From NCBI GenBank assembly GCA_023269585.1, contig JAHFTC010000023.1, positions 1 to 44,459 of the forward strand: DNA of 44,459 nt. Reading direction: 5' to 3'. The position numbers were made by a program, and so were the translations under genes. The notes under the pieces were generated by a model. It did no database searches. It was not told the DNA's origin and was given only the letters and a program-made list of their open reading frames with translations. This stretch comes from Opitutaceae bacterium. Lineage in GTDB: Bacteria > Verrucomicrobiota > Verrucomicrobiia > Opitutales > Opitutaceae. Of the stretch, positions 23,451-31,270 are shown piece after piece. Every line of letters begins with the position of its first letter. Position 1 is the stretch's first letter.

Positions 23451-24086
23451 GTGAAAATCCTCGTCACCGCCGGAGCGACACGCGAGCCGTTCGACGAAGT
23501 CCGCTTCGTCTCCAACGTCAGCACCGGCGCGACGGGCGCGGCCTTGGCCGATGCCTTCCAAGGCTTCGGCCACGACGTGACTCTGTTGCGCGGCGAGGGC
23601 GCCGTGAAGCCGCAGCAGGTGCTCGACTGCGAGGTGTTCTCCTCCTGCGCCGATCTTCTCGCCAAACTCCAGCGCCGGCTCGCCACCGGCCTCTTCGATG
23701 CCGTGGTGATGACCGCCGCCGTCGCCGACTACCGGCCCGACACCACGCAGGCCGGCAAGATTCGCTCAGACGCCGACGAACTCGTCGTCCGCCTCGTGCG
23801 CAACCCGAAGATCCTCCCGCAGCTCAAGTCGCTGTCGCCGCGGCCGCTGCGCGTCGTCGGCTTCAAGTTCACCGTCGGCGCCGATGCCGAGGCGCGGCGC
23901 GCCGCCGTGCTCGCGCAATGGACCGCCGGCGGCGTCGATGGCACCGTGCACAACGACCTGCACGAGATCCGTTCTTCCACGACACACCCGTTCTACCTCT
24001 GGGGTCCGCCCGCCACGACCCCGCTGCTCGTCGCCGGCGTCCCCGCCCTCGCCACCGCGCTAAACGCACTCTGGGCGCAGGCCTGA
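23451..24086 (+). CDS. coaB: Phosphopantothenate-cysteine ligase (stand-alone CoaB)
   Basis: The 211-residue enzyme joins 4-phosphopantothenate to cysteine, the step before CoaC. Family landmarks are VTAGATREPFDEVRFVSNVS, STGATGAALADAF, the active-site AAVADYRP, the conserved Lys of GKIRS, and VGFKFT. The start is the GTG at 23451, directly after the heptad tract; KILVTAGAT follows as in the family. Stand-alone CoaB is best known from streptococci, enterococci and eukaryotes. With panB and coaC it covers three steps of CoA synthesis. Confidence 0.92.
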   Translation: MKILVTAGATREPFDEVRFVSNVSTGATGAALADAFQGFGHDVTLLRGEGAVKPQQVLDCEVFSSCADLLAKLQRRLATGLFDAVVMTAAVADYRPDTTQAGKIRSDADELVVRLVRNPKILPQLKSLSPRPLRVVGFKFTVGADAEARRAAVLAQWTAGGVDGTVHNDLHEIRSSTTHPFYLWGPPATTPLLVAGVPALATALNALWAQA

Positions 24087-24135
24087 GGCCATTCAGTCGA
24101 GTGAGGAGCGTCGACGGCCTGACTGTAGGAGGGGA

Positions 24136-24157
24136 ATCGTAAGACCCGCCTTACGAT
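24136..24157. repeat. Hairpin ATCGTAAG / CTTACGAT
   Basis: Perfect 8-bp arms surround ACCCGC, 50 bp after coaB. It could help terminate the CoA cluster, but no U-tract follows. Confidence 0.4.
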
Positions 24158-24162
24158 CAGCG

Positions 24163-24196
24163 CATCCATCGGTGGTTTGGCGCTCGTCCCTCGACC
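24163..24196 (-). repeat. Dispersed ~100-bp repeat, fragment D
   Basis: CATCGGTGGTTTGGCGCTCG followed by TCCCTCGACC matches the end of copy C (36481-36508) in the same orientation. Confidence 0.5.
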
Positions 24197-24425
24197 TTCG
24201 GCTCTCGTCTCCATCCACATGGCGGAAACGAGGATGCCTTCGGCTCGCGCCCATCGGCCGGCCCGCGCCGTCGCCTCCTTTTTTCCTGACCTGCAGGCCG
24301 GGGCGGCGACCCGGCACCGACTCGAAAGGTTTCAGCCGCAGAGAACCCGGCCCTTCGTTTTCCTGTGGTTGCGTGGGCTTTACTCCCGCCATGCCGGCAC
24401 TGCCACAGCCGCCCCACCCGTCGAA

Positions 24426-24464
24426 GACGCAAATCCGTGTCGCGGTCGGACAGGATTTTGCGTC
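24426..24464. repeat. Imperfect 39-bp hairpin related to the next palindrome
   Basis: GACGCAAATCCGTGTC faces GACAGGATTTTGCGTC, with 13 of 16 positions pairing. The wording closely resembles the perfect palindrome 36 bp further on. Confidence 0.55.
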
Positions 24465-24500
24465 CTCGCTCTCAGGCGGAGCCACTTACCCCCACGGCCC

Positions 24501-24546
24501 GACAGCACAAAACCGTGTTCCGATCGGAACACGGTTTTGTGCTGTC
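24501..24546. repeat. 46-bp perfect palindrome
   Basis: GACAGCACAAAACCGTGTTC followed by CGA (24501-24523) is exactly mirrored by TCGGAACACGG...GTGCTGTC (24524-24546), with no mismatch and no loop. As RNA or cruciform this would be extremely stable. Confidence 0.9.
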
Positions 24547-24776
24547 TCCGGCAAGCTCCTGCGAACGCGAACTCCAGCTCGGCCCTCCGCCTCCGCCGTA
24601 GCGGGACGACGGAGTCGTTCAGCCCAGCGTCCGGGACGCCCAACAGTGCCCGGCAGTGTCCATCGGTGGTTCCAGCCCCCTCCGTCGTCCGCCTCCGCCG
24701 TCCGCGTCCATCTCCGGTTCCCCCTCCGCACGACCTTCGTTTCCATCGTTCGCTCTGTCGCCCACCCGACGCTCCG

Positions 24777-24803
24777 TTCCTGAGTTCGTGAGTTCCAGAT
24801 TCT
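24777..24803 (+). repeat. 27-bp dispersed repeat, copy 3
   Basis: The sequence reads TTCCTGAGTTCGTGAGTTCC then AGATTCT. It lies 187 bp before hrpA and matches the copies at 8464 and 19804. Confidence 0.7.
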
Positions 24804-24990
24804 GCGACCTGCTCGGGATTCGTTCGGACCGTTTCTCCCTTTCCCCATCCCCTTCGCCGGTTGAACGACTTCGTCATCGGCCCCCGCCGATCCGCGTTCG
24901 TCGGCGTCCATCGGCGGCTCCCGCTCCGCCCTCCCCGCGTTTCGCGCTTCCCCGCCGGCCCGCTTTGCGGGACAACGTTCCCCCGACTTC

Positions 24991-27900
24991 ATGAGCCACG
25001 CGCCGCACCATCGCCGCGAGGAGCCGCCCGCGTGGCGGCTCGACTTCCCGCCGGAGCTGCCGATCACGGCGCGCCGCGAGGAGATCGTGCGCGCGATCCG
25101 CGACCATCCGGTCGTGATCCTCTCCGGTGAAACCGGCTCGGGCAAAACCACCCAGCTGCCGAAGTTCTGCCTCGAGGCCGGCCGCGGGCGCCACGGCCGC
25201 ATCGCCTGCACGCAGCCGCGCCGCGTGGCTGCGCTCTCCGTCTCGCGCCGCGTGGCCGAGGAGTTGGATGTCCAGTGGGGCCGCGAAGTCGGCTGCAAGA
25301 TCCGCTTCAACGACCAGACCTCCGGCAACACCGTCGTGAAATTCCTCACCGACGGCATGCTGCTCGCCGAGGCCCAGGCCGACCGCGACCTGCGGGGCTA
25401 CGACACGATCATCGTCGACGAGGCGCACGAGCGCTCGCTCAACATCGATTTCCTCCTCGGCCACCTCAACCGCCTGCGCCACCGCCGGCCCGACCTGCGC
25501 ATCGTCGTCACCTCCGCCACGATCGACACGCAGAAGTTCTCCGCGGCCTTCGGCGGCGCGCCGATCATCGAGGTCAGCGGCCGTACCTACCCGGTGGAGA
25601 CGATCTACGCGCCGCTCGACGAGTTGCGCGAGGAGTCGGGCGAGTTCACCGTGGTCGACGCCGCCGTGGCCTCCGTCGAACGCATCGTCGCCCAGTCGCG
25701 CGGCGGCGACATCCTCATCTTCATGCCGGGCGAGCGCGAGATCCGCGACACCGCCGAGGAGCTCGAGCACCGCGAACTCGGCCGCGTGCAGATCCTGCCG
25801 CTCTTCAGCCGCCTCTCCGCGTCGGAACAACAACGCGTCTTCGCGCCGAGCCCGTCGCGCAAGGTCATCGTCGCCACCAACGTCGCCGAGACCTCGCTCA
25901 CCATCCCCGGCATCAAGTTCGTCGTCGATAGCGGCCTCGCGCGCCTGAGCCGCTACGTCTCCCGCACGCGCACCAAGCGCCTGCCGATCGAGCCGGTTTC
26001 GCAGAGCAGCGCCAACCAGCGCGCCGGCCGCGCCGGCCGCGTCTCCGAGGGCGTGTGCATCCGCCTCTACGCCGAGGACGACTTCGCGCGCCGCCCCACG
26101 TTCACCCAGCCCGAGCTCCAGCGCGCCAACCTCGCCGAGGTCATCCTGCGCCTGCTCGCCGCGCGTCTCGGCGAGATCGAGACATTCCCCTTCATCGATC
26201 CGCCCGCGGCGGCCGCGATCACCGCCGGCTACGCGTTGCTCGACGAGCTCGGCGCGCTCGAACCCGCCGAGCCGGAGCGTCCGCGACGCCTCTCCCTGCT
26301 CGGCCGCGAGCTGGCGCGCCTGCCCGTCGACCCTACCGTCGGCCGCATGCTCCTGCGCGCCCGCGACGAACGCGCGCTGCGCGAGGTCCTCGTGGTCGCC
26401 GCCGCGCTGAGCATCCAGGACCCGCGCGAACGCCCGACCGACGAGGAAGCCGCGGCCGACGCCGCGCACCGCAAGTTCGTCCACCCGGAATCCGACTTCC
26501 TCACGCTCCTGCACATCTGGGACGCCTACCACGACGAGGCGCAGAAGCTCTCGCTCGGCCGCCTGAAGAAATTCTGCCGTGCCCACTATCTGAACTTCAA
26601 CCGCATGCGCGAGTGGTTCGATGTGCATGCGCAGCTCGCCGCCTCCGTCGACGAACTCGAGACCGACGAGTGGCAGGTGCCGCACGACGAAGCGGACTCG
26701 CCCGAGGACGCGCTGGAAAGACCGGAGAGCGGAGAGCGGAGACCGGAAAGAAACTCGGAACTCGGAACGCGAAACAACGAGGCAAACGGCGTAACGCTCT
26801 CAGCTGCCTCCGTCCCGAAACCCGAAACCCGGAATCCGAAACCCGTCCGCCGCGGCCACGCCGCGGCGGACGACTGGCGCTACGGCGGCGAGCGTTACCG
26901 CGCCGTGCATCGTTCGCTGCTCAGCGGCCTGCTGGCCAACGTCGCCCGCCGCGACGAGGGCAACAACTTCAACGCCACAAGCAGCCGCAAGGTCTTCGTC
27001 TTCCCCGGCTCCACGCTCTTCATCCGCGCCGAGAAGCGCGCGCAGAAGCAGCCCGATTCCGCCGCCGCGAAGCCCGGCGCCAAGCCCGTCAAGGATCTCT
27101 GGATTCTCTCCGCCGAGATGGTCGAGACCACGCGCCTCTACGCACGCACCAACGCACGGCTCGACCCACTCTGGTTGCTCGACCTCGGCGAGCACATCCT
27201 CAAGCGCAGCTACGGCGAACCCGACTGGCATGTCGACGCCGGCCGCGTGCTCGTACGCGAGCGCACGCTCCTCCACGGCCTCGAGGTGCAGAACCGCCAC
27301 ATCGACTACGGCCGCATCGATCCCGCCGCCGCCACCGAGATCTTCATCCGCGGCGCGCTCGTCGCCGACACGCTCGAGACACCGACGCTCCCCTTCCTCG
27401 ACCACAACCGCCGTCTGCGCGACAAGGTCGCCACAATCCAGACACAGGTTCGCTCGAAGCACTGGCTTACCCTCGAGGAGGCCGCCTACGACTTCTACAA
27501 CAAGCGCCTCGCCGGGTCGGGCGTGTCCTCGGTCCACGACCTGCAGCGCGAGTGGAAGAAGCACGTCACCGCCGAGCCGTACTGGCTGCGCATGGAGGAG
27601 CAGGACTTGCTCGGCGCGATGGAGGAGTTCGACCCCGCCTGGTTCCCCGACCAGGTGAAGCTCGACAACCGGGCGATGCCGCTCGACTACACCTACAAGC
27701 CCGGCGCCGAGGAGGACGGCATCACGCTCCGGCTGCCCTACCGTCAGGCGAAGCTGCTCCAGCCCGCGTTGCTCGACTGGCTCGTGCCGGGGCACCTCGA
27801 GGAGAAAGTCACCACGTTGCTCCGCGCACTGCCGAAGGCCGCGCGTATCCAGCTCAACCCGCTCGAGACCACCGCGAAGCTCATCGCCGGCGAACTCAAG

Positions 27901-29163
27901 GCCGACGGCCGCCCGCTCGCCGAGAACCTCGCCGACTACCTCGCGCGCCATTTCCGGATCGCCGTCTCGGCCGCGGATTTCCACGTCGAGGAACTGCCCG
28001 ACCACCTGCGCGTGCGCGTCGAGATCGTCGACAACAACGGCAAGCCGCTCGCCGCCGGCCGCGAACTCGCCGCAGTGAAGACCGCGCTGGCCGAGCACGA
28101 GAAGACGCTCGTGCAACAGCCCGACGACACCATCGCCGTCGCCTGGCGCAAGGCGCGCGCGCAGCACGAGCGCGCCGAGCTCACCGACTGGACCTTCGGC
28201 GACCTGCCCCCGCGCATCGTGATCGCGGAATCCGCCGGCGTGCCCGTGTGCGCGTTCCCCGCGCTCGTCGCCACCGGTCAAGCACAGGCCGCCCTGCGCC
28301 TGTTCACCGTCGAAGCCGAGGCCCGTGCCGCGACGCCCGCCGGCGTGGCCGCGCTCGTCGAGGCGCAGCTTTCGAAGGAGTTCGCCTGGCTCGAACGTGA
28401 CCTTCGTGAACTGCGCGAACTCGGCCCCGCCGCCGTCGCGCTCATGCCGATGGAGCAGTGGCAGGCCGAGGCATTCGCCTGCATCCGCACGTGGATCTGC
28501 GCGCAGCCCGTGAGCCCGCTCACGCGTGACGCGTTCGTGGTGCGCATCGCGGCCGCACGCGAGACGCTCAAGGGCATCGTCTGGAAACTGATCGATCCGC
28601 TGCGCGAGGCGCTCGCGTTGCGCACCGCGCTGCTCACCCACCCGCAACCGTACGGCGGCATGGAGGCGGAACTCGCGGCGTTGATCGGGCCCGGTTTCCT
28701 CGTCCGCACTCCGTGGGCACAGCTGCCGCATCTGCCACGCTACTTGAAGGCGTTGAAAGTGCGCGCCGACCGTTGGCGCCAGGATCCCGGCAAGGACCAC
28801 CGCCGCGCGCTGCAGGTCGCGCCGTGGGCGAAGACGGTCCTCGAGCTTTCGAAAGGTTTCCCGCGCAACGCCGAGCACGCTCGCCGGCTCGACGAGTTCC
28901 GCTGGCTGGTGGAGGAGTTCCGCGTGAGCGTGTTCGCGCAGGAACTCGGCACCGCGCAACCGGCGTCGGAGAAGAAGCTCGAGCAGAAGATCGGCGAGAT
29001 CCGCACCGCCGCGGCGCTCGTCGGCGGATTACCGCCACCCGCCGCGCCCGTCGTGAAGCCGCTCGCGCCCGCCGTGGGCAGTCCGTTGCCGTCGCCCTCG
29101 GCGCCGACGAAGTCCGCCAAGCTCACCAGCTTCGGTGACCTCGGGCGGATGCTCGGTCGATGA
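24991..29163 (+). CDS. hrpA: ATP-dependent RNA helicase HrpA
   Basis: The 1390-residue DEAH-box helicase unwinds RNA. Motifs are in order: GETGSGKT (46-53), DEAH (143-146), SAT (175-177), TNVAETSLTIPG, and QRAGRAGR (343-350). The winged-helix, ratchet and OB-fold regions follow (GARG-like NATSSRKVFVFPGS), then the long HrpA-specific C-terminal domain (YGGMEAELAALIGPGFL, LPHLPRYLKALKVRADRW). E. coli HrpA (1300 residues) resolves stalled ribosomes. Residues about 574-620 are an Arg/Glu/Pro/Asn-rich insert (PESGERRPERNSELGTRNN) whose DNA resembles intergenic repeats. It is transcribed alone, 900 bp after coaB. Confidence 0.96.
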   Translation: MSHAPHHRREEPPAWRLDFPPELPITARREEIVRAIRDHPVVILSGETGSGKTTQLPKFCLEAGRGRHGRIACTQPRRVAALSVSRRVAEELDVQWGREVGCKIRFNDQTSGNTVVKFLTDGMLLAEAQADRDLRGYDTIIVDEAHERSLNIDFLLGHLNRLRHRRPDLRIVVTSATIDTQKFSAAFGGAPIIEVSGRTYPVETIYAPLDELREESGEFTVVDAAVASVERIVAQSRGGDILIFMPGEREIRDTAEELEHRELGRVQILPLFSRLSASEQQRVFAPSPSRKVIVATNVAETSLTIPGIKFVVDSGLARLSRYVSRTRTKRLPIEPVSQSSANQRAGRAGRVSEGVCIRLYAEDDFARRPTFTQPELQRANLAEVILRLLAARLGEIETFPFIDPPAAAAITAGYALLDELGALEPAEPERPRRLSLLGRELARLPVDPTVGRMLLRARDERALREVLVVAAALSIQDPRERPTDEEAAADAAHRKFVHPESDFLTLLHIWDAYHDEAQKLSLGRLKKFCRAHYLNFNRMREWFDVHAQLAASVDELETDEWQVPHDEADSPEDALERPESGERRPERNSELGTRNNEANGVTLSAASVPKPETRNPKPVRRGHAAADDWRYGGERYRAVHRSLLSGLLANVARRDEGNNFNATSSRKVFVFPGSTLFIRAEKRAQKQPDSAAAKPGAKPVKDLWILSAEMVETTRLYARTNARLDPLWLLDLGEHILKRSYGEPDWHVDAGRVLVRERTLLHGLEVQNRHIDYGRIDPAAATEIFIRGALVADTLETPTLPFLDHNRRLRDKVATIQTQVRSKHWLTLEEAAYDFYNKRLAGSGVSSVHDLQREWKKHVTAEPYWLRMEEQDLLGAMEEFDPAWFPDQVKLDNRAMPLDYTYKPGAEEDGITLRLPYRQAKLLQPALLDWLVPGHLEEKVTTLLRALPKAARIQLNPLETTAKLIAGELKADGRPLAENLADYLARHFRIAVSAADFHVEELPDHLRVRVEIVDNNGKPLAAGRELAAVKTALAEHEKTLVQQPDDTIAVAWRKARAQHERAELTDWTFGDLPPRIVIAESAGVPVCAFPALVATGQAQAALRLFTVEAEARAATPAGVAALVEAQLSKEFAWLERDLRELRELGPAAVALMPMEQWQAEAFACIRTWICAQPVSPLTRDAFVVRIAAARETLKGIVWKLIDPLREALALRTALLTHPQPYGGMEAELAALIGPGFLVRTPWAQLPHLPRYLKALKVRADRWRQDPGKDHRRALQVAPWAKTVLELSKGFPRNAEHARRLDEFRWLVEEFRVSVFAQELGTAQPASEKKLEQKIGEIRTAAALVGGLPPPAAPVVKPLAPAVGSPLPSPSAPTKSAKLTSFGDLGRMLGR
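26716..26855 (+). repeat. Low-complexity in-frame insert within hrpA
   Basis: Purine-rich periodic DNA (GGAGAGCGGAGAGCGGAGAC; GAAACTCGGAACTCGGAACG; CCCGAAACCCGAAACCCGGA) encodes a linker between the helicase core and the YRAVHRSLLSGLL segment. Its word structure is like that of intergenic periodic repeats in this window. The reading frame is kept. Confidence 0.6.
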
Positions 29164-29338
29164 ATCGCGCTCATGGGGCAGCCCGCACGCCGGCGCCACC
29201 ACGGGCCCCAACTCCCCTTGGGCCAAAGCGGCCTGAAGGGCACGCCCCGCGCGGTCGCACTGACCACAAACGGCCATGTCTGGCCAAAATCGCCCCGCCT
29301 CCGCGGGCGCCGCGCGACCTTCCGCCTCGTCCGCAGCG

Positions 29339-29355
29339 TTGGCACGGCCACTGCT
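29339..29355 (+). promoter_or_regulatory. Candidate sigma54 (RpoN) promoter
   Basis: TTGGCACGGCCACTGCT matches the -24/-12 consensus TGGCACG-N4-TTGCW except for C in place of the first T of TTGC. GG (29341-29342) and GC (29353-29354) have the required spacing. A start near 29366 is predicted, just before the first hairpin of the RNA below. Confidence 0.6.
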
Positions 29356-29365
29356 AAAGCCCAGG

Positions 29366-29465
29366 TGCCCGTGCAAACGGGTTTAGGGGTAACATGGATG
29401 CTTCGCCGGGAGGCGAAGCGAGACAACAATGGGCCCGGCGTTAAGGGGTTTTCGCCGGGCCTTTT
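29366..29465 (+). ncRNA. Candidate ~100-nt sigma54-dependent small RNA
   Basis: Three hairpins follow the promoter. Hairpin 1 is CCCGT-GCAA-ACGGG (29368-29381, GNRA loop). Hairpin 2 is GCTTCGCC-GGGA-GGCGAAGC (29400-29419, GNRA-type loop). Hairpin 3 is the intrinsic terminator at 29432-29465. The single-stranded linkers are TTTAGGGGTAACATGGAT and GAGACAACAAT. It lies alone between convergent hrpA and the LysR gene and has no coding potential. I do not recognise a known RNA family. The alternative is that hairpin 3 simply ends the hrpA transcript. Confidence 0.6.
29432..29465 (+). terminator. Intrinsic terminator of the small RNA
   Basis: GGCCCGGCG (29432-29440) pairs with CGCCGGGCC (29453-29461) around a 12-nt loop and is followed by TTTT. 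The minus-strand side has no U-tract, so it works rightward. Confidence 0.88.
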
Positions 29466-29511
29466 GCTGTCCAGGCACCGGCACACCGCACCTCGGTCGC
29501 GGCCCGGCCGC

Positions 29512-30411
29512 TCAAACCTTCGCTTCGGCCGGCACCGGTGCCGTGAGCGCGTCGATGAAACGCTTCATCGCGGGCGTGAGCACCCGGCCCTTGCGATGCA
29601 GGATCGCCAGCGGACGGGTGAACGCCTTGCCCTTGAAACCGACGGCCGCGAGCGTGCCTTGCGCGACCTCCTGCAACACCGTCGCCAGCGGCACGACCGC
29701 GACACCGGCGTCGATCTCGACCGCGCGTTTCACCGTCTCGATGTTGTCGAATTCCATCACCGTCTCGATCTCGAGCCGGTGGTCGCGGAGGATGGTGTCG
29801 ACCGCCTTGCGCGTGGGGATGTCCGGATCGAAGCCGATGAACTTGTGCCCCATCAGCTGCTTCATTTCGATCTGCTCGAACTTCGCCAGCGGGTGCTGGG
29901 GGTGCGTGATGAGCACCAAGCTGTCCTGGCGGAACGGGATGATTTCCACCTGCCGCACCTTCTGCGGAAACGCCACAAGGCCGAAGTCCACCGAGTTGTG
30001 GAGGATGTCCTCGTAGACGAGGTTGGACCGGCGGTACTCCACCCGGCAGTTCACCGCCGGGAAGGTCTGGAGGAAACTCTTGATGTACGGCGGCAGCTCG
30101 TGGAGTCCGATCGAGTAGATCGTCGAGATCCGGATCGTGCCGCTGATGATCTTCTTCATCTCGAGCAGCTCGCTCTGCAGCTTCTCGAAATGGTTGAGGA
30201 TGTCCTTCGACGTCTCGTAGACGCGCTGGCCTTCGCGCGTGAGCTGGAACTGTTTCTGGCTGCGGTCGATCAGCAGCGCCTTGAACTGCCGCTCCATCGA
30301 GCGCGCCTGCTGGCTCACCGCTGATTGCGTGATGCCATTTAGCTTGGCTGCTTTGGAGAAGCTTTTTGTCTCAACCAAATCCGCGAATATCTTGAAGTTC
30401 TCAATTTGCAT
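29512..30411 (-). CDS. LysR-family transcription regulator
   Basis: The 299-residue product has an N-terminal winged helix-turn-helix (FADLVETKSFSKAAKLNGIT, then QSAVSQQARSMERQF) and a C-terminal periplasmic-binding-like effector domain (ISTIYSIGLHELPPYI...). The ATG at 30411 (MQIENFKIF) gives the standard LysR N-terminus. The first part of the gene is less GC-rich than its neighbours. It is divergent from yggS, with a T-N11-A palindrome in the 69-bp gap, so it probably regulates itself and perhaps yggS - aroE. The effector cannot be told. Confidence 0.93.
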   Translation of the reverse strand: MQIENFKIFADLVETKSFSKAAKLNGITQSAVSQQARSMERQFKALLIDRSQKQFQLTREGQRVYETSKDILNHFEKLQSELLEMKKIISGTIRISTIYSIGLHELPPYIKSFLQTFPAVNCRVEYRRSNLVYEDILHNSVDFGLVAFPQKVRQVEIIPFRQDSLVLITHPQHPLAKFEQIEMKQLMGHKFIGFDPDIPTRKAVDTILRDHRLEIETVMEFDNIETVKRAVEIDAGVAVVPLATVLQEVAQGTLAAVGFKGKAFTRPLAILHRKGRVLTPAMKRFIDALTAPVPAEAKV

Positions 30412-30424
30412 GGCGCGCCAAAGA

Positions 30425-30441
30425 ATTATGGTGTGGATAAT
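30425..30441. promoter_or_regulatory. Candidate LysR-type operator
   Basis: ATTATGGTGTGGATAAT has perfect 5-bp arms and contains the T-N11-A pattern of LysR binding sites. It lies 14 bp before the LysR gene and 40 bp before yggS. Confidence 0.5.
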
Positions 30442-30480
30442 CGCCACTTATGAATAGGCAATCCCCGAGTAGGGCCCGTA

Positions 30481-31203
30481 ATGAGCGCCATCGCCGCAAC
30501 TTTTGAAGAAGGCCTTGCCGGGGTCCGCACCCGGATCGTCGCGGCCTGCACCGCCGCCGGCCGCGACGCGTCCACCGTCCGCCTGCTGCCGGTGACCAAG
30601 AACCATCCCGCCGAGGCCGTCGCCCTCGCCGTCGCGGCCGGGTTTCCTGCTGTCGGCGAGAACCGCGTGCAGGAAGCCGTGGCCAAGCAGGCCGACTGTG
30701 CCGCACTCGGCGTGACCGCGCGCTGGGAATTGATCGGCCACCTCCAATCCAACAAGGCCCGCCTCGCCGCCCGCCACTTCGACCGCGTCCAGAGCGTCGG
30801 GAGCGTGAAACTGCTCGACCTGCTCGACCGCGAGGCCGCCGCCGCCGGGCGCCTGCTCCCCGTCCTCCTCCAGATCAACGCCGGTAACGACCCCGCGAAG
30901 TTCGGCGCCGAACCGGCCGACGCCCCCGCCCTGCTCGAGCACGCCCTCGGCCGCCGCGCGCTGCGTGTCGAAGGACTGATGACAATCGCGCCTCTTTCCG
31001 ACGATCCCGCCGTCGCCCGCCGCACCTTCGCCAATCTCCGCGCCATCCGCGACCAGCTCGTCGCACGTTTCGGCGTCGCCCTGCCCGAGCTCTCGATGGG
31101 CATGACCGCCGACCTCGAGGCCGCCATCGCCGAAGGCAGCACGCTCCTACGCGTCGGCACCGCGCTCTTCGGCGAACGTGCGCCGGTCCCCGCCGCGGGC
31201 TGA
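30481..31203 (+). CDS. yggS: YggS/PLPBP family pyridoxal-phosphate protein
   Basis: The 240-residue product belongs to the YggS family, which keeps free pyridoxal 5'-phosphate and amino-acid pools in balance and has no known catalytic activity. Landmarks are Lys40 in LLPVTKNHP (the PLP Schiff base), VGENRVQEA, WELIGHLQSNK, LSMGMTADLEAAIAEGSTLL and VGTALFGER. It folds as a single TIM-barrel domain. The gene starts 69 bp from a divergent LysR gene and is followed after 67 bp by aroE. Length and motifs are complete. Confidence 0.94.
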   Translation: MSAIAATFEEGLAGVRTRIVAACTAAGRDASTVRLLPVTKNHPAEAVALAVAAGFPAVGENRVQEAVAKQADCAALGVTARWELIGHLQSNKARLAARHFDRVQSVGSVKLLDLLDREAAAAGRLLPVLLQINAGNDPAKFGAEPADAPALLEHALGRRALRVEGLMTIAPLSDDPAVARRTFANLRAIRDQLVARFGVALPELSMGMTADLEAAIAEGSTLLRVGTALFGERAPVPAAG

Positions 31204-31270
31204 CAGTCGCACGTCCGCCAACTTCGCGCTCGTTCCGCGGCGGTTTCACGGCATCGTACCGCCTTCCGGT

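Larger units (their letters stand above)
24087..24990. other. Non-coding gap of 904 bp rich in palindromes and repeats
   Basis: This is the longest gene-free stretch in the window. No reading frame looks real. It holds a short hairpin (24136-24157), a fragment of the ~100-bp repeat (24163-24196), two related long hairpins (24426-24464 and 24501-24546), a 27-bp repeat (24777-24803), and periodic TCCATCGGTGG / TCCATCGGCGG sequence near 24659 and 24910. Confidence 0.6.

Noticed and set aside
24087-24990. Hidden protein gene in the long gap before hrpA
   Set aside because: Frames are short, low-complexity and broken by palindromes and repeats; no family motif is visible.
26800-28959. 719-codon minus-strand frame within hrpA
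   Set aside because: It is a mirror frame typical of GC-rich genes; HrpA motifs on the plus strand account for the region.
29160-29340. tRNA or known riboswitch upstream of the small RNA
   Set aside because: I found no cloverleaf, CCA end or recognisable riboswitch core; only short GC hairpins.
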